64,000 nucleotides of DNA, taken from the NCBI GenBank assembly GCA_033675545.1, contig JAWDGP010006875.1:503501-567500 (forward strand). Reading direction: 5' to 3'. Positions within the stretch are counted from its first letter, which is position 1; each line of letters starts with the position of its first letter. A model generated the notes under the pieces. The model saw only the letters and a list, made by a program, of their open reading frames with translations, was not told the origin of the DNA and made no database searches. The translations under genes and the position numbers were made by a program. Source of the DNA: Elysia crispata (lineage: Eukaryota; Mollusca; Gastropoda; Plakobranchidae). Below, piece by piece: positions 1 through 10,645 of this stretch.

Positions 1-582
1 AAAATCTTATTAAATATCATATAAATACAAGACAGATCAGGGTTTATCATTTCCAAAACTTTGCAACTGTTACATTAAGTTGTGAAAACCCATAAAGAGC
101 ATTAGTTTTGTTTTGTTTTTTTTTATCTGGTATATACTCTAAAGTCTATCTTACTCATGGAGGGATCAAAATAAAAAGCTGGATGCAAATTTTTATCAAA
201 ATCATGTGTGGAATTCAGGATAGGGAAATTGCTTACAGCGCTTTGAATGTAGTAGTAATTTAGGGACTTAGTATTGTGCAATCTCAAAATTATAATCCTT
301 TCAAGCATTCTGATGTTGCAGTTTTTATTTTGCAGACCACAGTTGTCTTATTAAAACATTTTTCCCCCGGTTTCTTTTCTTTATTACATTGAAAACACCT
401 AATATTGTTAACACAAGCTTTAAGACGGCCCATTTGGGCTTGCTGTTCAATCAATGTTTTTATAGAGCCTTTTGCTTATTTTTGCCTTGCATGTGTAATT
501 TTTTTTTATAACCCTTTGAACAGGAGATACATTTCACAATTTTGTGTTTGCATATTTGTTTATTATCATTTTTAATCTCCAG
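1..582 (+). other. Probable IARS1 intron sequence upstream of the first visible exon
   Basis: AT-rich, T-run-rich sequence ending in the acceptor TTTAATCTCCAG at 571-582. I see no reading frame resembling the preceding IleRS region, so the previous exon must lie before the window. The intron call is inferred from the phase-0 acceptor. Confidence 0.7.
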
Positions 583-678
583 ATCCTTGTGCTACTAGAC
601 ATTGTTCCAGATGAGTCGATGTTAAATGAAGGAGTAGCAAGGGAGGTCATTAACAGAGTTCAGAAACTTAGAAAAGAG
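583..678 (+). CDS. IARS1: IARS1 exon a (end of anticodon-binding region)
   Basis: 32 codons from ILVLLDIVPDESM to NRVQKLRKE, phase 0 at both ends. Acceptor AG at 581-582; donor GTGATA at 679. The VAREVINRVQKLRK block is strongly conserved in eukaryotic IleRS and anchors the gene identification. Confidence 0.95.
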
Positions 679-3600
679 GTGATACTGTTATTCTTATTTA
701 TATTTTTTATTTGTTTTGTGTTTTGTGATTTCTTTTCAGGCCTTCAGACTGAACTTATCAGTGAAAGTTTGTATAGCAATGAGACAGGAACAGTTTTAAT
801 CTTTTTCCTCTTTGTTTATTTTAATTCTATGTGCTTACATTCTTTTTATGTGAATGTTCATCATTATAGCTTGCAGTAGTTTATTTTATTAGTTACTGTT
901 ATCTCACATGAGATGTAGTAAGGTTTTCTTTTTACAATTAGTCAGAAAATACCTGTCTCTTAGCTCAGTTTGCAAGGTGCAAAAAATGTTTCCTTACAAA
1001 TGTATTCTCTTGTGAGTGTGTAATAGCCCCTAAACTGCAGTATGCCTTCAAGAAAGGTACCTTCAATCTGTGTACTTTCTAGAAAGTTAAAAGAGTTTAG
1101 TCAATGCATATATGTCTTTAAAAAGTTGAAATATACAATTACAAATTTTTATGTAAAATATAACAACAGACATCAAATTTGCTTTTTGCTCTAAACTATT
1201 ACAATCCGAATCATAGCTGATGTCGAAGCATCAAAGTTATATTACAAGAAAATTTCAGATTGGCATGCATATTCTCTCTGTGCGGTTCTCATCAATGTTA
1301 GAGGATAAAAGTAATCTCACCTCAACTTTTCCTAATAGCTGACTGAGTGAATAATCTTAACTTTCTCAGAATTCATCCCTGTTTACTTCAAAAGTGTAAG
1401 ATGAAGCACTGATAGTAAATACAATTTTTTTTTATTTTTTTTTTGATCAGACAGTTGTTTATGCTCTGTCACACTAGTACCCTCTCCCTTTCTCTAACCT
1501 TAGCACCCTGACCTACTAAACCTATTTATCTGTCTCTAGGCAAGCCTAGCCCCTACCGACAACATCAGGGTTTACTACCATGCTGCCCAGAAACTTGTGA
1601 AGATTGTGGAGGAGTTTTCAGAGTTCATTCATTCCACAGTGAAGCAGCCTCTTCAGCAATATCCTGTACCTAGTGGTGCTGATGTCATCATTACCAAAAA
1701 GCTTCCAGTGAGTTCAAAACTTCTTATTTTGTCATCAGCATCCACTCATTTGTGTTAAGAAAAGTATCTTTGTTTTTGAAGATTTTGATTTGAAGTATGT
1801 AACTCGGTTACATCTGTTCTCCTCGTTTTCATTTACATTTTTTTTCTTTTTTTTTTGCCATCACTATTTTTTCTTTTGTTTTTGTTTTTTTTTGTGCCAG
1901 GAACTCATTGTCTTCTTTAACCTAAATTCAGAGGAAACTTAATGATGTTTCACTTCTTTTGTAGCTTATCTTAAAGTTTTTACACTATCGATTGCTCCTT
2001 ATCTGAAAGGTGATTATATAAATGATTTTTTGCGTCATTTTTTATTGATTGAATTTTACCTTTTTTTCAAGTCACTCAGGAATGTGGAACAAGAACTATG
2101 TTGAGTAAAAAAATTGAAAACTTAATTCTGAAGAGTTTTGTTTTATGCATTCAGATTCTGAAAAATACCGTCTTTTATATTTTTTATTACATCATGCCTG
2201 CATGATTTCCTCAAGAGTTAATGGAATTTTTTTCCTTCACGTTTCTTTTCCTCTCCAAATATCGCATACCAGATAAAGAGCGATGATTTGGAGATCACTA
2301 TCACGTGGGGCGAAGGAAGTAAACGACAGCTTGGTGCTGGAGATGCTCCAACAAAAGGCAGCCTCGCCAACAAAAGTCCTTCATCATCGACAGACTTGCC
2401 CCCTGCACCTCAGGCCAAAAATGCACCACCAGTTTGCAAATATGTAAATTTGGCACTATGTGGTGGCCTCCTGTCAGGTATGGCATGCTAAATGATTGCT
2501 CTCATTATGTATTTTATTTCTTTTTTTTTTTAAGGTTATCTGTATTTTTCAGGATTTCTTCAAATTACAGAAAGAATCCTCTTTTTCTGCAATACAATAA
2601 TGTAAAACATTTTACAGAATGTTTTTATTCCTAAAACTGAAAGTTAGCCAATTAGATTTTTTTAATGTGAAATAAAGCAGATATTTTTTTTATCATAATC
2701 CATTAAGTGCTAAAGATTGAAAAATTTGCCAAAAATAAATGTAAATATTTGCAGCATCATATTACGTCACGCTCATTCAATAAATGCTTAACTCATTTTT
2801 ATCTATTTTGAGTTATGCAAAAAAAAAAAAACAACTTTTTTTTCGAGTATAAAACAAACATATTAGTAGTAATATTATTTTAAATAACTCAAACAATTTA
2901 GTACCCAAAACCTATTAGGGCCTGAGCAAAGTGAACAAATCAATATGTAGTTTACAAAAATTGTACACAAAAATCGCCAAAAATTGAGTTAGGCATTTAT
3001 CGAATGAGGGTGACCATAATATATATTAAATAGTTGAGCTCATCCAGTTTCATTTGGATCATTTTGTATCTTCAATTGCTCAGCTCAAGGCCGAACAGGA
3101 GCGACAGCTACATTATTGCTAGAAAATCCCTCAGGGGTCAATGGCCTCACACATACTGCTTTTGTCGAGCAGGTATTGTAATGTATAAAGTCTGGCTTTT
3201 TTTTTTGTTGTTGTTGATTGTCTGGAGTTAATGATGTTGTATAACTCTTTTTGTATGAAGTAGGCCACTAGCAAAGACATACCTGACCTATTTTTTGTTT
3301 ATATACCATTCTCATTACATAGTAAATTTTTGTATGGACTTCGTTATTTGAGATAAGGAAAACTTTTTTTTTTATTTTCAAGAATAACTAATCAAAGATA
3401 ATCATTTATAAATTAGCATTTTAACTCTCTTAGAGGTTTTTTTTTTACTTCACAAAATTTATAAAAAAAAATTCTAACAAGCAAAATATAATCACACCCT
3501 CTTACATGGACTCAAAATGATTGTATAAGTCAAATTCTATTTAAGCGAGTAAAAAAAGATTCTTTTCATCTTACCTAATCATCTCCCTTGTTTGTATCAT

Positions 3601-5408
3601 GTTTTAGAACTGGTTATTCCCCATACATCGTATATTGGCATTTATTTAGCTTTGATTAAAAAAAAAGCATTGGAAAATATGAAATTCTTTCCCATAATAA
3701 TTGCTTTATGAAAGAAAGAAGAATTGTGTCACTGTTCAAATATATTCAAATTTTCTTATGTTTCTATTTTCATAGGAGCCTTTAGAAGTTCTTTCTATGT
3801 AGTTCATCTTTGCCAAAAATTGAATGTGCAAAGTAGTAGTCCTTTCTGACTATGAACATGTTTGTTTCCATTCTCTCTGGTGCGCAGATTTGCTTATAAA
3901 AGGAAGCATGGATGACAAAATTTATACTGTCCGGATAGCATCCTATCTTGCTTGAAAATTTTACATCATTTCTTATTTCACAAGATTAGAAATATTTAAA
4001 CTAAGTTGCTCTCAGCTTAAGTATTCATCATGATTATTCTCAAATATCATGAAAGTTACGGAACAAATAGAAATGAAAATTAAAATTTTGAGTCTAGACA
4101 TCACATAAAAAGATTCTATGATGTTTCCACTAGACATGTCTCTAGGCTCGAGTGCAAAGTGAAACTAGATTTAATGATACTACTGCTGATATTGGGTTTC
4201 ATCACGAAAACTGCCTTACCTTGTTTTTAACCAAAGGATGAACTCTTATGAGAAGGAATGTGAAGATAAAGTTTGACTGCTACCGTTTATATACTGCCAT
4301 ACCTGTATATAAGAAAAAAAGGAAAGTGGCAATTTTTATCTTTTGTTAATGGCACAACCCAGTTTAATTCCCACCCCCAAAAGGGTTTGGTAATGATAAA
4401 TCTGACTTCAATACACTTTTGTATTATGATCTTTGCCTATAAACTCTTAACCACAGGTCCAGGCTGTGTTTGGTGTGCGAGGTTTGAACGTTGCACTCTA
4501 TCTTGACTCAGCCCTCACTCAGGAGGTCAAAGGTGGTGATTCAGTGACTGCCTTGGCAGGAAAGACAATTTACATTGTATGCCAAACTGGCAAGTCAGAT
4601 GTTAGTGCAAGCAACAATTTGACCTCCAGCGTAGGGTGGCCTGTATGTCACTATGTCAACATTGAGGGTAAAAGTCAAAAGGGGACCCTGCTTTTGGAGA
4701 ATCCGAGAGGAGATGCCTTGAGTTTAGAGGAGATCAAAGCTCAGGTGAATGGGGAATCTCAGCTTAAATTTCAAACAAAACTGAAGAATAAGCTTGAAAA
4801 TTTGAATAAAAAGGATTATGTACTCACAATAATGAACAATGTTTTATCATGAAAAGAAAGTAAAGAAAGCCATGCCACATTTATCCCTAGAATATCTTGA
4901 ACACAGAGGATCTTATAGCATTTTCAATATACTGTGATAAGTTTGGATAAATTTGTTCTGGAGCTTTACAAATTTTTGGCTTTTAAGAAAGGTTGATCTA
5001 AAAGAGATTTGATTTTTTTAATTTAACAAGGAGTATTTATCAGACCTTATGACCCATTCCAGAAAAAGTTTTTAACATTGAGGTTTCCTCCAAGGCCCAT
5101 ATTGATACTAAAGTAAAGATATTCTCATAAATTCTTTGACTTTTCAAGTTAGGCCGAACAATTTTATTCTCTTTATATTCATAAGCCCCTTTTTAAAAAT
5201 TAAGAGAAAAACTCAGAACTCAAAGCGTTTAACGTTTCTCTCGTCCAATATCAATTCTGAATTTACTGTTTTACAGGCTGCAACTGTGATGGGTGTTCCA
5301 GTGAAAAAACTGAAGCTAAGCCAGACTAAAGACAAAGTGTCAGCTGTCACCAACAAGGAGTTGCAGAGCTTCAGCACCCTGCATGGGAAAACTCTGTACA
5401 TGTTGTGA
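583..5408 (+). CDS. IARS1: Cytoplasmic isoleucyl-tRNA synthetase, C-terminal exons (5' end lies outside window)
   Basis: The enzyme charges tRNA-Ile with isoleucine in the cytosol; in animals it belongs to the multi-synthetase complex. The window holds only the C-terminal part: six exons at 583-678, 1540-1707, 2273-2477, 3084-3172, 4457-4744 and 5277-5408. They sum to 978 nt, or 325 residues plus a TGA stop. All five introns (861, 565, 606, 1284 and 532 nt) are GT/AG and every junction keeps the frame. Recognition rests on VAREVINRVQKLRKE, the end of the anticodon-binding helical region, then APTDNIRVYY, then two C-terminal repeats each containing YVN, LLLENP, a VFGV/VMGV-type helix and GKTIYIV/GKTLYML. 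This matches the known appended UNE-I region of metazoan IleRS in order. The catalytic domain (HIGH, KMSKS) is not in the window. Apart from the inverted-repeat element in intron 3, I see nothing else in the introns. Confidence 0.95.
1540..1707 (+). CDS. IARS1: IARS1 exon b
   Basis: 56 codons beginning ASLAPTDNIRVYYHA and ending VIITKKLP, phase 0 at both ends. Acceptor TGTCTCTAG at 1531-1539; donor GTGAGT at 1708. It continues the helical domain after RKE and contains the conserved PTD...VYY motif of eukaryotic IleRS. Confidence 0.95.
2273..2477 (+). CDS. IARS1: IARS1 exon c (linker and start of C-terminal repeat 1)
   Basis: 205 nt starting IKSDDLEITITWGEG, then a low-complexity Ser/Pro/Ala linker (NKSPSSSTDLPPAPQAKNAPP), then CKYVNLALCGGLLS, the start of repeat 1. 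Acceptor ACCAG ends at 2272; donor GTATGG at 2478. The exon ends after the first base of a codon (phase 1), and exon d completes that codon as Ala. Confidence 0.93.
2765..3016. mobile_element. MITE-like inverted-repeat element in IARS1 intron 3
   Basis: The left end (2765-2797, GTCACGCTCATTCAATAAAT...) matches the reverse complement of the right end (2985-3016, GTCACCCTCATTCGATAAAT...) over about 32 bases with few differences. Both ends abut a TA dinucleotide (2763-2764 and 3017-3018), consistent with a TA target duplication of Tc1/mariner type. The interior is AT-rich with no reading frame. The right end lies only 67 bp from the exon d acceptor. Confidence 0.65.
3084..3172 (+). CDS. IARS1: IARS1 exon d (LLLENP core of repeat 1)
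   Basis: A short 89-nt exon. Joined to the single base left by exon c, it reads AQGRTGATATLLLENPSG followed by VNGLTHTAFVEQ and ends in phase 0. Acceptor GCTCAG ends at 3083; donor GTATTG at 3173. LLLENPSG and NGLTH are signatures of the IleRS C-terminal repeat. A long-ORF search misses this exon because of its size and phase. Confidence 0.93.
4457..4744 (+). CDS. IARS1: IARS1 exon e (end of repeat 1, start of repeat 2)
   Basis: 96 codons, phase 0 at both ends. It begins VQAVFGVRGLNVALYLDS, continues to LAGKTIYIVCQ (end of repeat 1), then VCHYVNIEGKSQKG and TLLLENPRGD (start of repeat 2), and ends EEIKAQ. Acceptor CCACAG ends at 4456; donor GTGAAT at 4745. If intron 5 were retained, the frame would run to a TGA at 4850-4852 and replace the end of repeat 2. 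I see no polyadenylation signal close by to support such a form. Confidence 0.95.
5277..5408 (+). CDS. IARS1: IARS1 terminal coding exon f
   Basis: 43 codons plus TGA at 5406-5408, beginning AATVMGVPVKKLKLS and ending LHGKTLYML. Acceptor TTTTACAG ends at 5276. The KKLKL and GKT(L/V)Y elements match the C-terminus of animal cytosolic IleRS, so this is the true protein end. Confidence 0.95.
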   Translation, partial: AATVMGVPVKKLKLSQTKDKVSAVTNKELQSFSTLHGKTLYML

Positions 5409-5681
5409 GGAAGGCTGATCTGCAGATCTGCGGCCATTGTTGTTTGAAAAGTCTGGGCGTTTCCCTATTTTTTTTTTGTCTTTTGGTCAATGTTATCTTT
5501 AACGTTTCAGGGAGTGTCAATGCCATTCAAGTTCTCTTCATGCTGAAAAACCACTGATATTGTTAAAATTTGTATCAGAATGAATGCAATCTATGTTTAC
5601 AGACACTATCAAGTTACTTTTTGAATCAAGGAAGGAAAAAATGCTTTACATCATGAAGTTTCAAGGCTTATTTACAGATTG

Positions 5682-5687
5682 AATAAA
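5682..5687 (+). terminator. Polyadenylation signal AATAAA (proximal) of IARS1
   Basis: Canonical hexamer about 275 nt after the stop codon, with T-rich sequence starting about 25 nt downstream. Confidence 0.6.
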
Positions 5688-6674
5688 GGCTAAGTTGCAC
5701 ATAATACCTCTTTCTTTTTACCTTCTTTTAAGACGGAAATGTGATGATTTGTACCTTTTCATGACCATATTCGTTTGTTTGACATGTACAAAATTGAATG
5801 AATGAATATGTCTTTGTGAGGCTTTAATTATATAATAGCATAAATTATAACAAATGACTATGAACATTTTTACTTTTATTTTTTGTAAATTGCCACACCT
5901 TAATTTTTTGTCCGAAGATTCTCTTTTGCCTTTTTTTTTTTTTTTTTTCATCGTTTCTCTTTTCTCAAGTTGTCAAGGCTGTTGATTCTCAGAAAAATGT
6001 CAAATCTTTCAGAGAAAATTAAGAAAGCAATCTTTGAAGGAAACACCAGTTATTTGTTAATCTAACATAGGTCATATCTGTATTCCTTGCACAAGCAAGT
6101 TAACATTTTTCCAACAATTTTTATACCTTTTTTGTACATAGGCCTTGTAGCTACTCCCAACTTAAGCTGCATAACTGTTTAATGTATCATATCATTGACT
6201 TGTTTAAAATCAATAGGTGTTTGAAAACAAAAATGAGAGAACCATCTCTAATTCTCTTTACCCTCTCTTACACTCTCCAGTGAAAGTTTGTCGAGAAGTG
6301 ATAGATTTGATGTTTATTGTTATTTGTGAATTTCTCTCACTCCTTTCTTTCTTTTTTTTTTTTTTTTTCGGGTTAAGTTGAACTTGATTGCAGTTTTGGT
6401 TGAGTGTGTAAGCATTATTTGTTTTTTGTATAACCTACTTATTCAAATATTTTCTTTGTCTTTCTGTAATTTCAACTTTTAGTTGCCAAGTTCTTTGCAT
6501 ACTTCTAATTAGGAAACAAAATCTATGTAAGCCTTGTTTTTAGCTTCTCATGTGCTACGTTGCTGCTTTGCTTGATTCCTTAGCCATCTTAAGTATGAAA
6601 GCTTGCCAGCTCTCAATTTCATCTTTTTATTTCAGTCATGTGGTTTGGTGCCATTGTTTTTCCTCTTCATTACA

Positions 6675-6680
6675 AATAAA
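6675..6680 (+). terminator. Polyadenylation signal AATAAA (distal) of IARS1
   Basis: Canonical hexamer followed about 25 nt later by a TTTTGTTTTGTTTTT-type downstream element, the classic layout of a metazoan cleavage site. Confidence 0.6.
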
Positions 6681-6700
6681 ACTGTTCAATGAAAACAATT

Positions 6701-9200
6701 GAATTTTGTTTTGTTTTTTTTTCCTTTTCTTCTTCCCTCTCCCTCCTTTTTTTTTAATCTGTTTCTCTTTCTCTTCTTTTTCCATATCCTCTTTTTCTTC
6801 CTTGTCATCCTCTGTCCTGCTCCTTTATCTTTTTCTTTCTCTTCCATTTTATCCAATTGTTATAGCCAATCTGTAATTTAACAGAGCAAAGCTATTTTTT
6901 TAAAACAAAATATGGAAGGCAGGAGAGTACCAAGAATCTGAGCTGGTTCTGTTTCTATGTTGTGCATAAAATAACTCTCGCACATGTCGCTTTGTTTAAT
7001 CTTTTGACCTAAAATAGGTAACTCGAGTACAATGGCCTTGTGTTGTGCACTTGAACAGTGCAAATGCTAATGTGGCCATAATTGTTTTCTAATGACTCCA
7101 AATGAGTTGCATGATCTTTGCGTTTTAGTGTAACATGTTGGTATTTAGAAAAATGCAGTTTTCTGACCCTTGCCTAGTTGAAAAATTGCATGAAATAAAG
7201 TCAGTTAGAAAATGCTAAATTTCTCAATCTTTAAAAATAATGAGACAAAGACGAATTCATTTTTTTCAAAAGCTAATGTTTCTAAATACTGAACTCCTAT
7301 AAATAGAATTTTATGAAGATTAGATAATTACAGTTTTGCATAAATTGACATAAAGACAATACTTTTAAACTTTTTCAAAAATTGAAATTTAACAAAGTCA
7401 GACTGAGAGCTAGATTTTCATTCTATGATCATATAACATTTACACCTACAGTACCACAAAGACATATTTAAAGTCATCAGATCAGAAAGTTTGTCTAACA
7501 TCCAGCTTTCATGAAGCTGACCATCCAGACGATCTCCATACACTGGGTGGAAACTAGGAAACTAAGTCGAATACGGGTACTTTCAAAAAAGCTTCATGAA
7601 GAGTCACCAGAGGAATTGACTTGCAACTTTTTACTGTCACAAACATACAAAAGGCAGCAAAACCTTGCTAGTACTAGAAGTCAAACGATGGCGAGGTAAA
7701 AATTTTTGAGACTATATATTTAGCTTTTTCATTTGGATTTTGTATTTCTTTTTCGTTTCTGGTTTTTTCTTATTTTTTTTTCTTTTTTGTCCGCCAATAA
7801 TTGAAAAAAAAAAGAGACAACAAACAGAATCAATTGGAGTGCAGGGCATCAATGTTGAGAGAAGCAGAAATTAAATATGAACAGGATCAGTAGATGAATG
7901 GACTGGAGAGACAAGGTCTATCCCCAATATATTTCATACTTTGTGTTTTATACTGAGAACGATAATGGTGGCGATGCCTGTTTGGTATGATAGAGATGAT
8001 AATAATGGTGATGGAGGTGATAATATCAATGCACATGAGGATGGCGATGTTTTTTTTTTTTATCTGTACAAACTTTAAACAGAGTACTGATGAAACGCTG
8101 TATGCATTGCTTCATTTTACCTTTAAAATTTTATTTTATAAAATGATAAATCTTCGACTCATTGTACTACAAAAGACATGCATTGTGTTCATTATGAGAA
8201 ACGTGCGTGCCAGCAGCATGGTGCACGTCTTTACAATTACATTTTTTTCGACGTTGATAATTTCCTTTGTAATGTGATTGGCCCATCAGTTAAATAGGGC
8301 TTGATGAGACTTCAATATCCCCTCCTTATCTTTAGTGGCTTTAGTGAACGTTATTTTCGAAATAGTTTCACGTCTGTTCATAAATTAGTTTGATTTCCAC
8401 TTTTTTAATGCTTAAAAGATTTGTGGACTGTATGTAAATCTACAGAGTATTTTAAGGCTTTATCTATTTTTTAATATCATTTTCATGTGTAGGATTCTAT
8501 CTTAAATTTTTAAGACTGATCTAGCGCCTAATTGACACGTCTTGCATATATTTATATCCCAAACACATATTTCCACTAAAGAAATATAGCTTTGATACGA
8601 TTTACGTTGAGTAAATTTTCTGTGCGAAGTCTCATGAAATCTTCTTGAGAGTATTTTATTGCCTGGTATTTAATCAATGAGTATTGACCCCCCCCCCCCC
8701 CCAAAGAAAAAAAAATTAATGGAAAAAAAACACGCAATGCACAATAAAATTTGAAGTCTATCTTTGTTGGGTTTTTTTTTCTAAAGTGACAGCTTTGTGT
8801 CAATAACTCTTACTTCATATAAAATGTTAAGGCTTATGGTCTGACCTGTGTGGTCCCCAGTCCTAATGGAAAAAAAATAAATAAATAAAAGCTGTGTTCT
8901 CTTTTTTTCTTTCTGTATTCCTTCTTTTTTCGTAATCGAACAGTGTTTATTCTGGTAGTTGTGTCCCTTAAAAAAAAAAAAAAGAAATATTTGAATATTG
9001 TATCGTCTAATCAGGAATGATACCAGCCCTACTTGTGATTGGTCTTGAGTTCGATACCTACGGTATTGATACATCACATAAAATTTGCTACCGTTCTGAA
9101 TTCATTTCAAAAAATCAAAATTAGACACGTTTTAATTAAATTAAGAAAGCGGAATGCGATTATGTGACGAGAAAACGAAATTTCGAGGAGGGAGATATGT
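6701..9200. other. Intergenic, AT-rich; no gene recognised
   Basis: T-rich and A-rich runs, including a poly-C run at 8688-8702. No reading frame here resembles a known protein and the short frames look random. Confidence 0.6.
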
Positions 9201-9219
9201 TTATTTCTTGTTCTGAGTG

Positions 9220-9860
9220 TTTCTGGGTAAAGCGGCAGGCGGTCCGTGCTCCGCTCCCAGAGTAATTAGTTGGTGAATGTTAACTGTTTGATGGGGGTCA
9301 AAGAACACCCGGGCTCATTTATGGGATGGGCTCCTTGGCCGTTTGCGCATCGAAATCTGTGAGCTTGAAGGCGAGTGAAACCTCTCGACAAACAATGGCG
9401 ACTCCAGTTCTGACGGCACTTGAGCGGTCCTAACTGTCCTGGCGCTATTTTCTTCGTCTTCTAAGTTCAGAGATTATGAGCCATGTCTACAGAGCTGAAG
9501 CAGTGGGAATCGCTACCTCTGTCACACTCTTCAAGACGGCGGAGAAAACTTCTCCAGCCAATGAATTTGCCCCCTCCAGCGTTCTTCTCGCGTCGAGAGC
9601 CAATCAATGAACGGCTCTCTTCACGTCCTTCACTGCTTAGCCAATCGATAGTTTCCTTTCAATGCGGCGCGGGCCGACAACCAGCCAGTGAGTTATTGCC
9701 CACTTGAGGTTGGAGCCAATTAAAGCGCCCCTTTCTCGCGCTGTTTAGCGTCACTTTATGGATTTGATTCTCGAGCGTCATCAAAGCTGATGGAAGATGT
9801 GGCTGAGTATCCAACATGGTTAGATGATGTTCAGTGCCCCAGGCTCACAACGCTGTGCCT
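9220..9860. promoter_or_regulatory. CpG-richer island with four AGCCAAT (CCAAT/NF-Y-type) boxes
   Basis: This stretch is clearly richer in G, C and CpG than its surroundings. AGCCAAT occurs exactly at 9556-9562, 9598-9604, 9639-9645 and 9714-9720, all on the + strand, with a near match AGCCAGT at 9683-9689. TTCTCGCG-type (E2F-like) strings lie between the boxes and near 9735, and an AATGGCGAC string lies at about 9395. The known role of such boxes is NF-Y binding in promoters. No adjacent gene was recognised, so promoter or enhancer function is inferred. Confidence 0.45.
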
Positions 9861-10383
9861 TCTCATGCTCCTGAAAAGATAGGCAGGCATTTTGAGAAAT
9901 TTTTTTTCAAGATTTGGAAATTACCTTAATATGCCGGCTAAGTAGCCTAAACATTACAAGAAAATGTTCAGATCATGTCCAATTTTAGTTCTAAAAATCC
10001 ACGGAAAACTCACCTTTTCTCCATAATTTCATACCCCTCCCCCTCCAAACAAAATAAATTAAGAAAAAAGGAAGAAAAACAAATTGGTCCGCGTTTATTT
10101 GTTCAAAATAATGATTTTTTTTCATCGCCGATAAAATATTATAGAGTATAAATGAGCTCGCTGTGTTTAAACTCTAGTCTTTATTTTTTGGTTGTTAAAT
10201 TGAAACGGAAATTTCTAAGAGTCTCAGTGATGAAAAGATTAGCATCTGAAAACATCCCCTTGTCTTCTCCTCCTCCTAATAAATATCACAGACATAATTC
10301 GACATCATCAACAGTGTCTTTGTTAACTGTTCCACACTTCTTCTCCTGATCTCCCTTTCTTTTAAACTTACCCCATCTCGGTT
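9861..10383. other. Intergenic, nothing recognised
   Basis: AT-rich unique-looking sequence between the CCAAT island and the ATGT array, with no credible gene. Confidence 0.6.
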
Positions 10384-10645
10384 TATGTATGTATGTATGT
10401 ATGTATGTATGTATGTATGTATGTATGTATGTATGTATGTATGTATGTATGTATGTATGTATGTATGTATGTATGTATGTATGTATGTATGTATGTATGT
10501 ATGTATGTATGTATGTATGTATGTATATATGCATGTATGTGTGTATCTATCTATCTGTCTGTCAGTCTATTTATTTATTTATCTATCTCTATATCCTGCT
10601 GTCTATCTGTCTTCTTATTTATCCATCTATCTATCTCAGGCCTTT
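10384..10645 (+). repeat. (TATG)n microsatellite with degenerate CTAT/CTGT tail
   Basis: A perfect tetranucleotide array spans about 10384-10525 (roughly 35 units). It is followed by decayed TATC/TGTC/TTAT units to about 10645. Because the unit is 4 nt, all three frames stay open and encode a repeating MYVC pattern; these frames are not genes. Confidence 0.97.

Larger units (their letters stand above)
5409..6700 (+). other. IARS1: IARS1 3' untranslated region (probable)
   Basis: AT-rich non-coding sequence after the stop codon. Two AATAAA hexamers offer alternative ends: one at 5682-5687 (short form, about 300 nt) and one at 6675-6680, followed by a strongly T/GT-rich stretch from about 6700. 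The exact cleavage sites are inferred. Confidence 0.7.

Noticed and set aside
544..582. Start of the 544-879 open frame as a real protein start
   Set aside because: The bases before 583 are a polypyrimidine acceptor tract. IleRS homology begins exactly at the exon boundary and stops at the donor at 679.
5136..5276. Upstream part of the 5136-5408 open frame as coding
   Set aside because: It is intron 5. Homology starts at the acceptor at 5277 and joins in frame to the exon ending at 4744.
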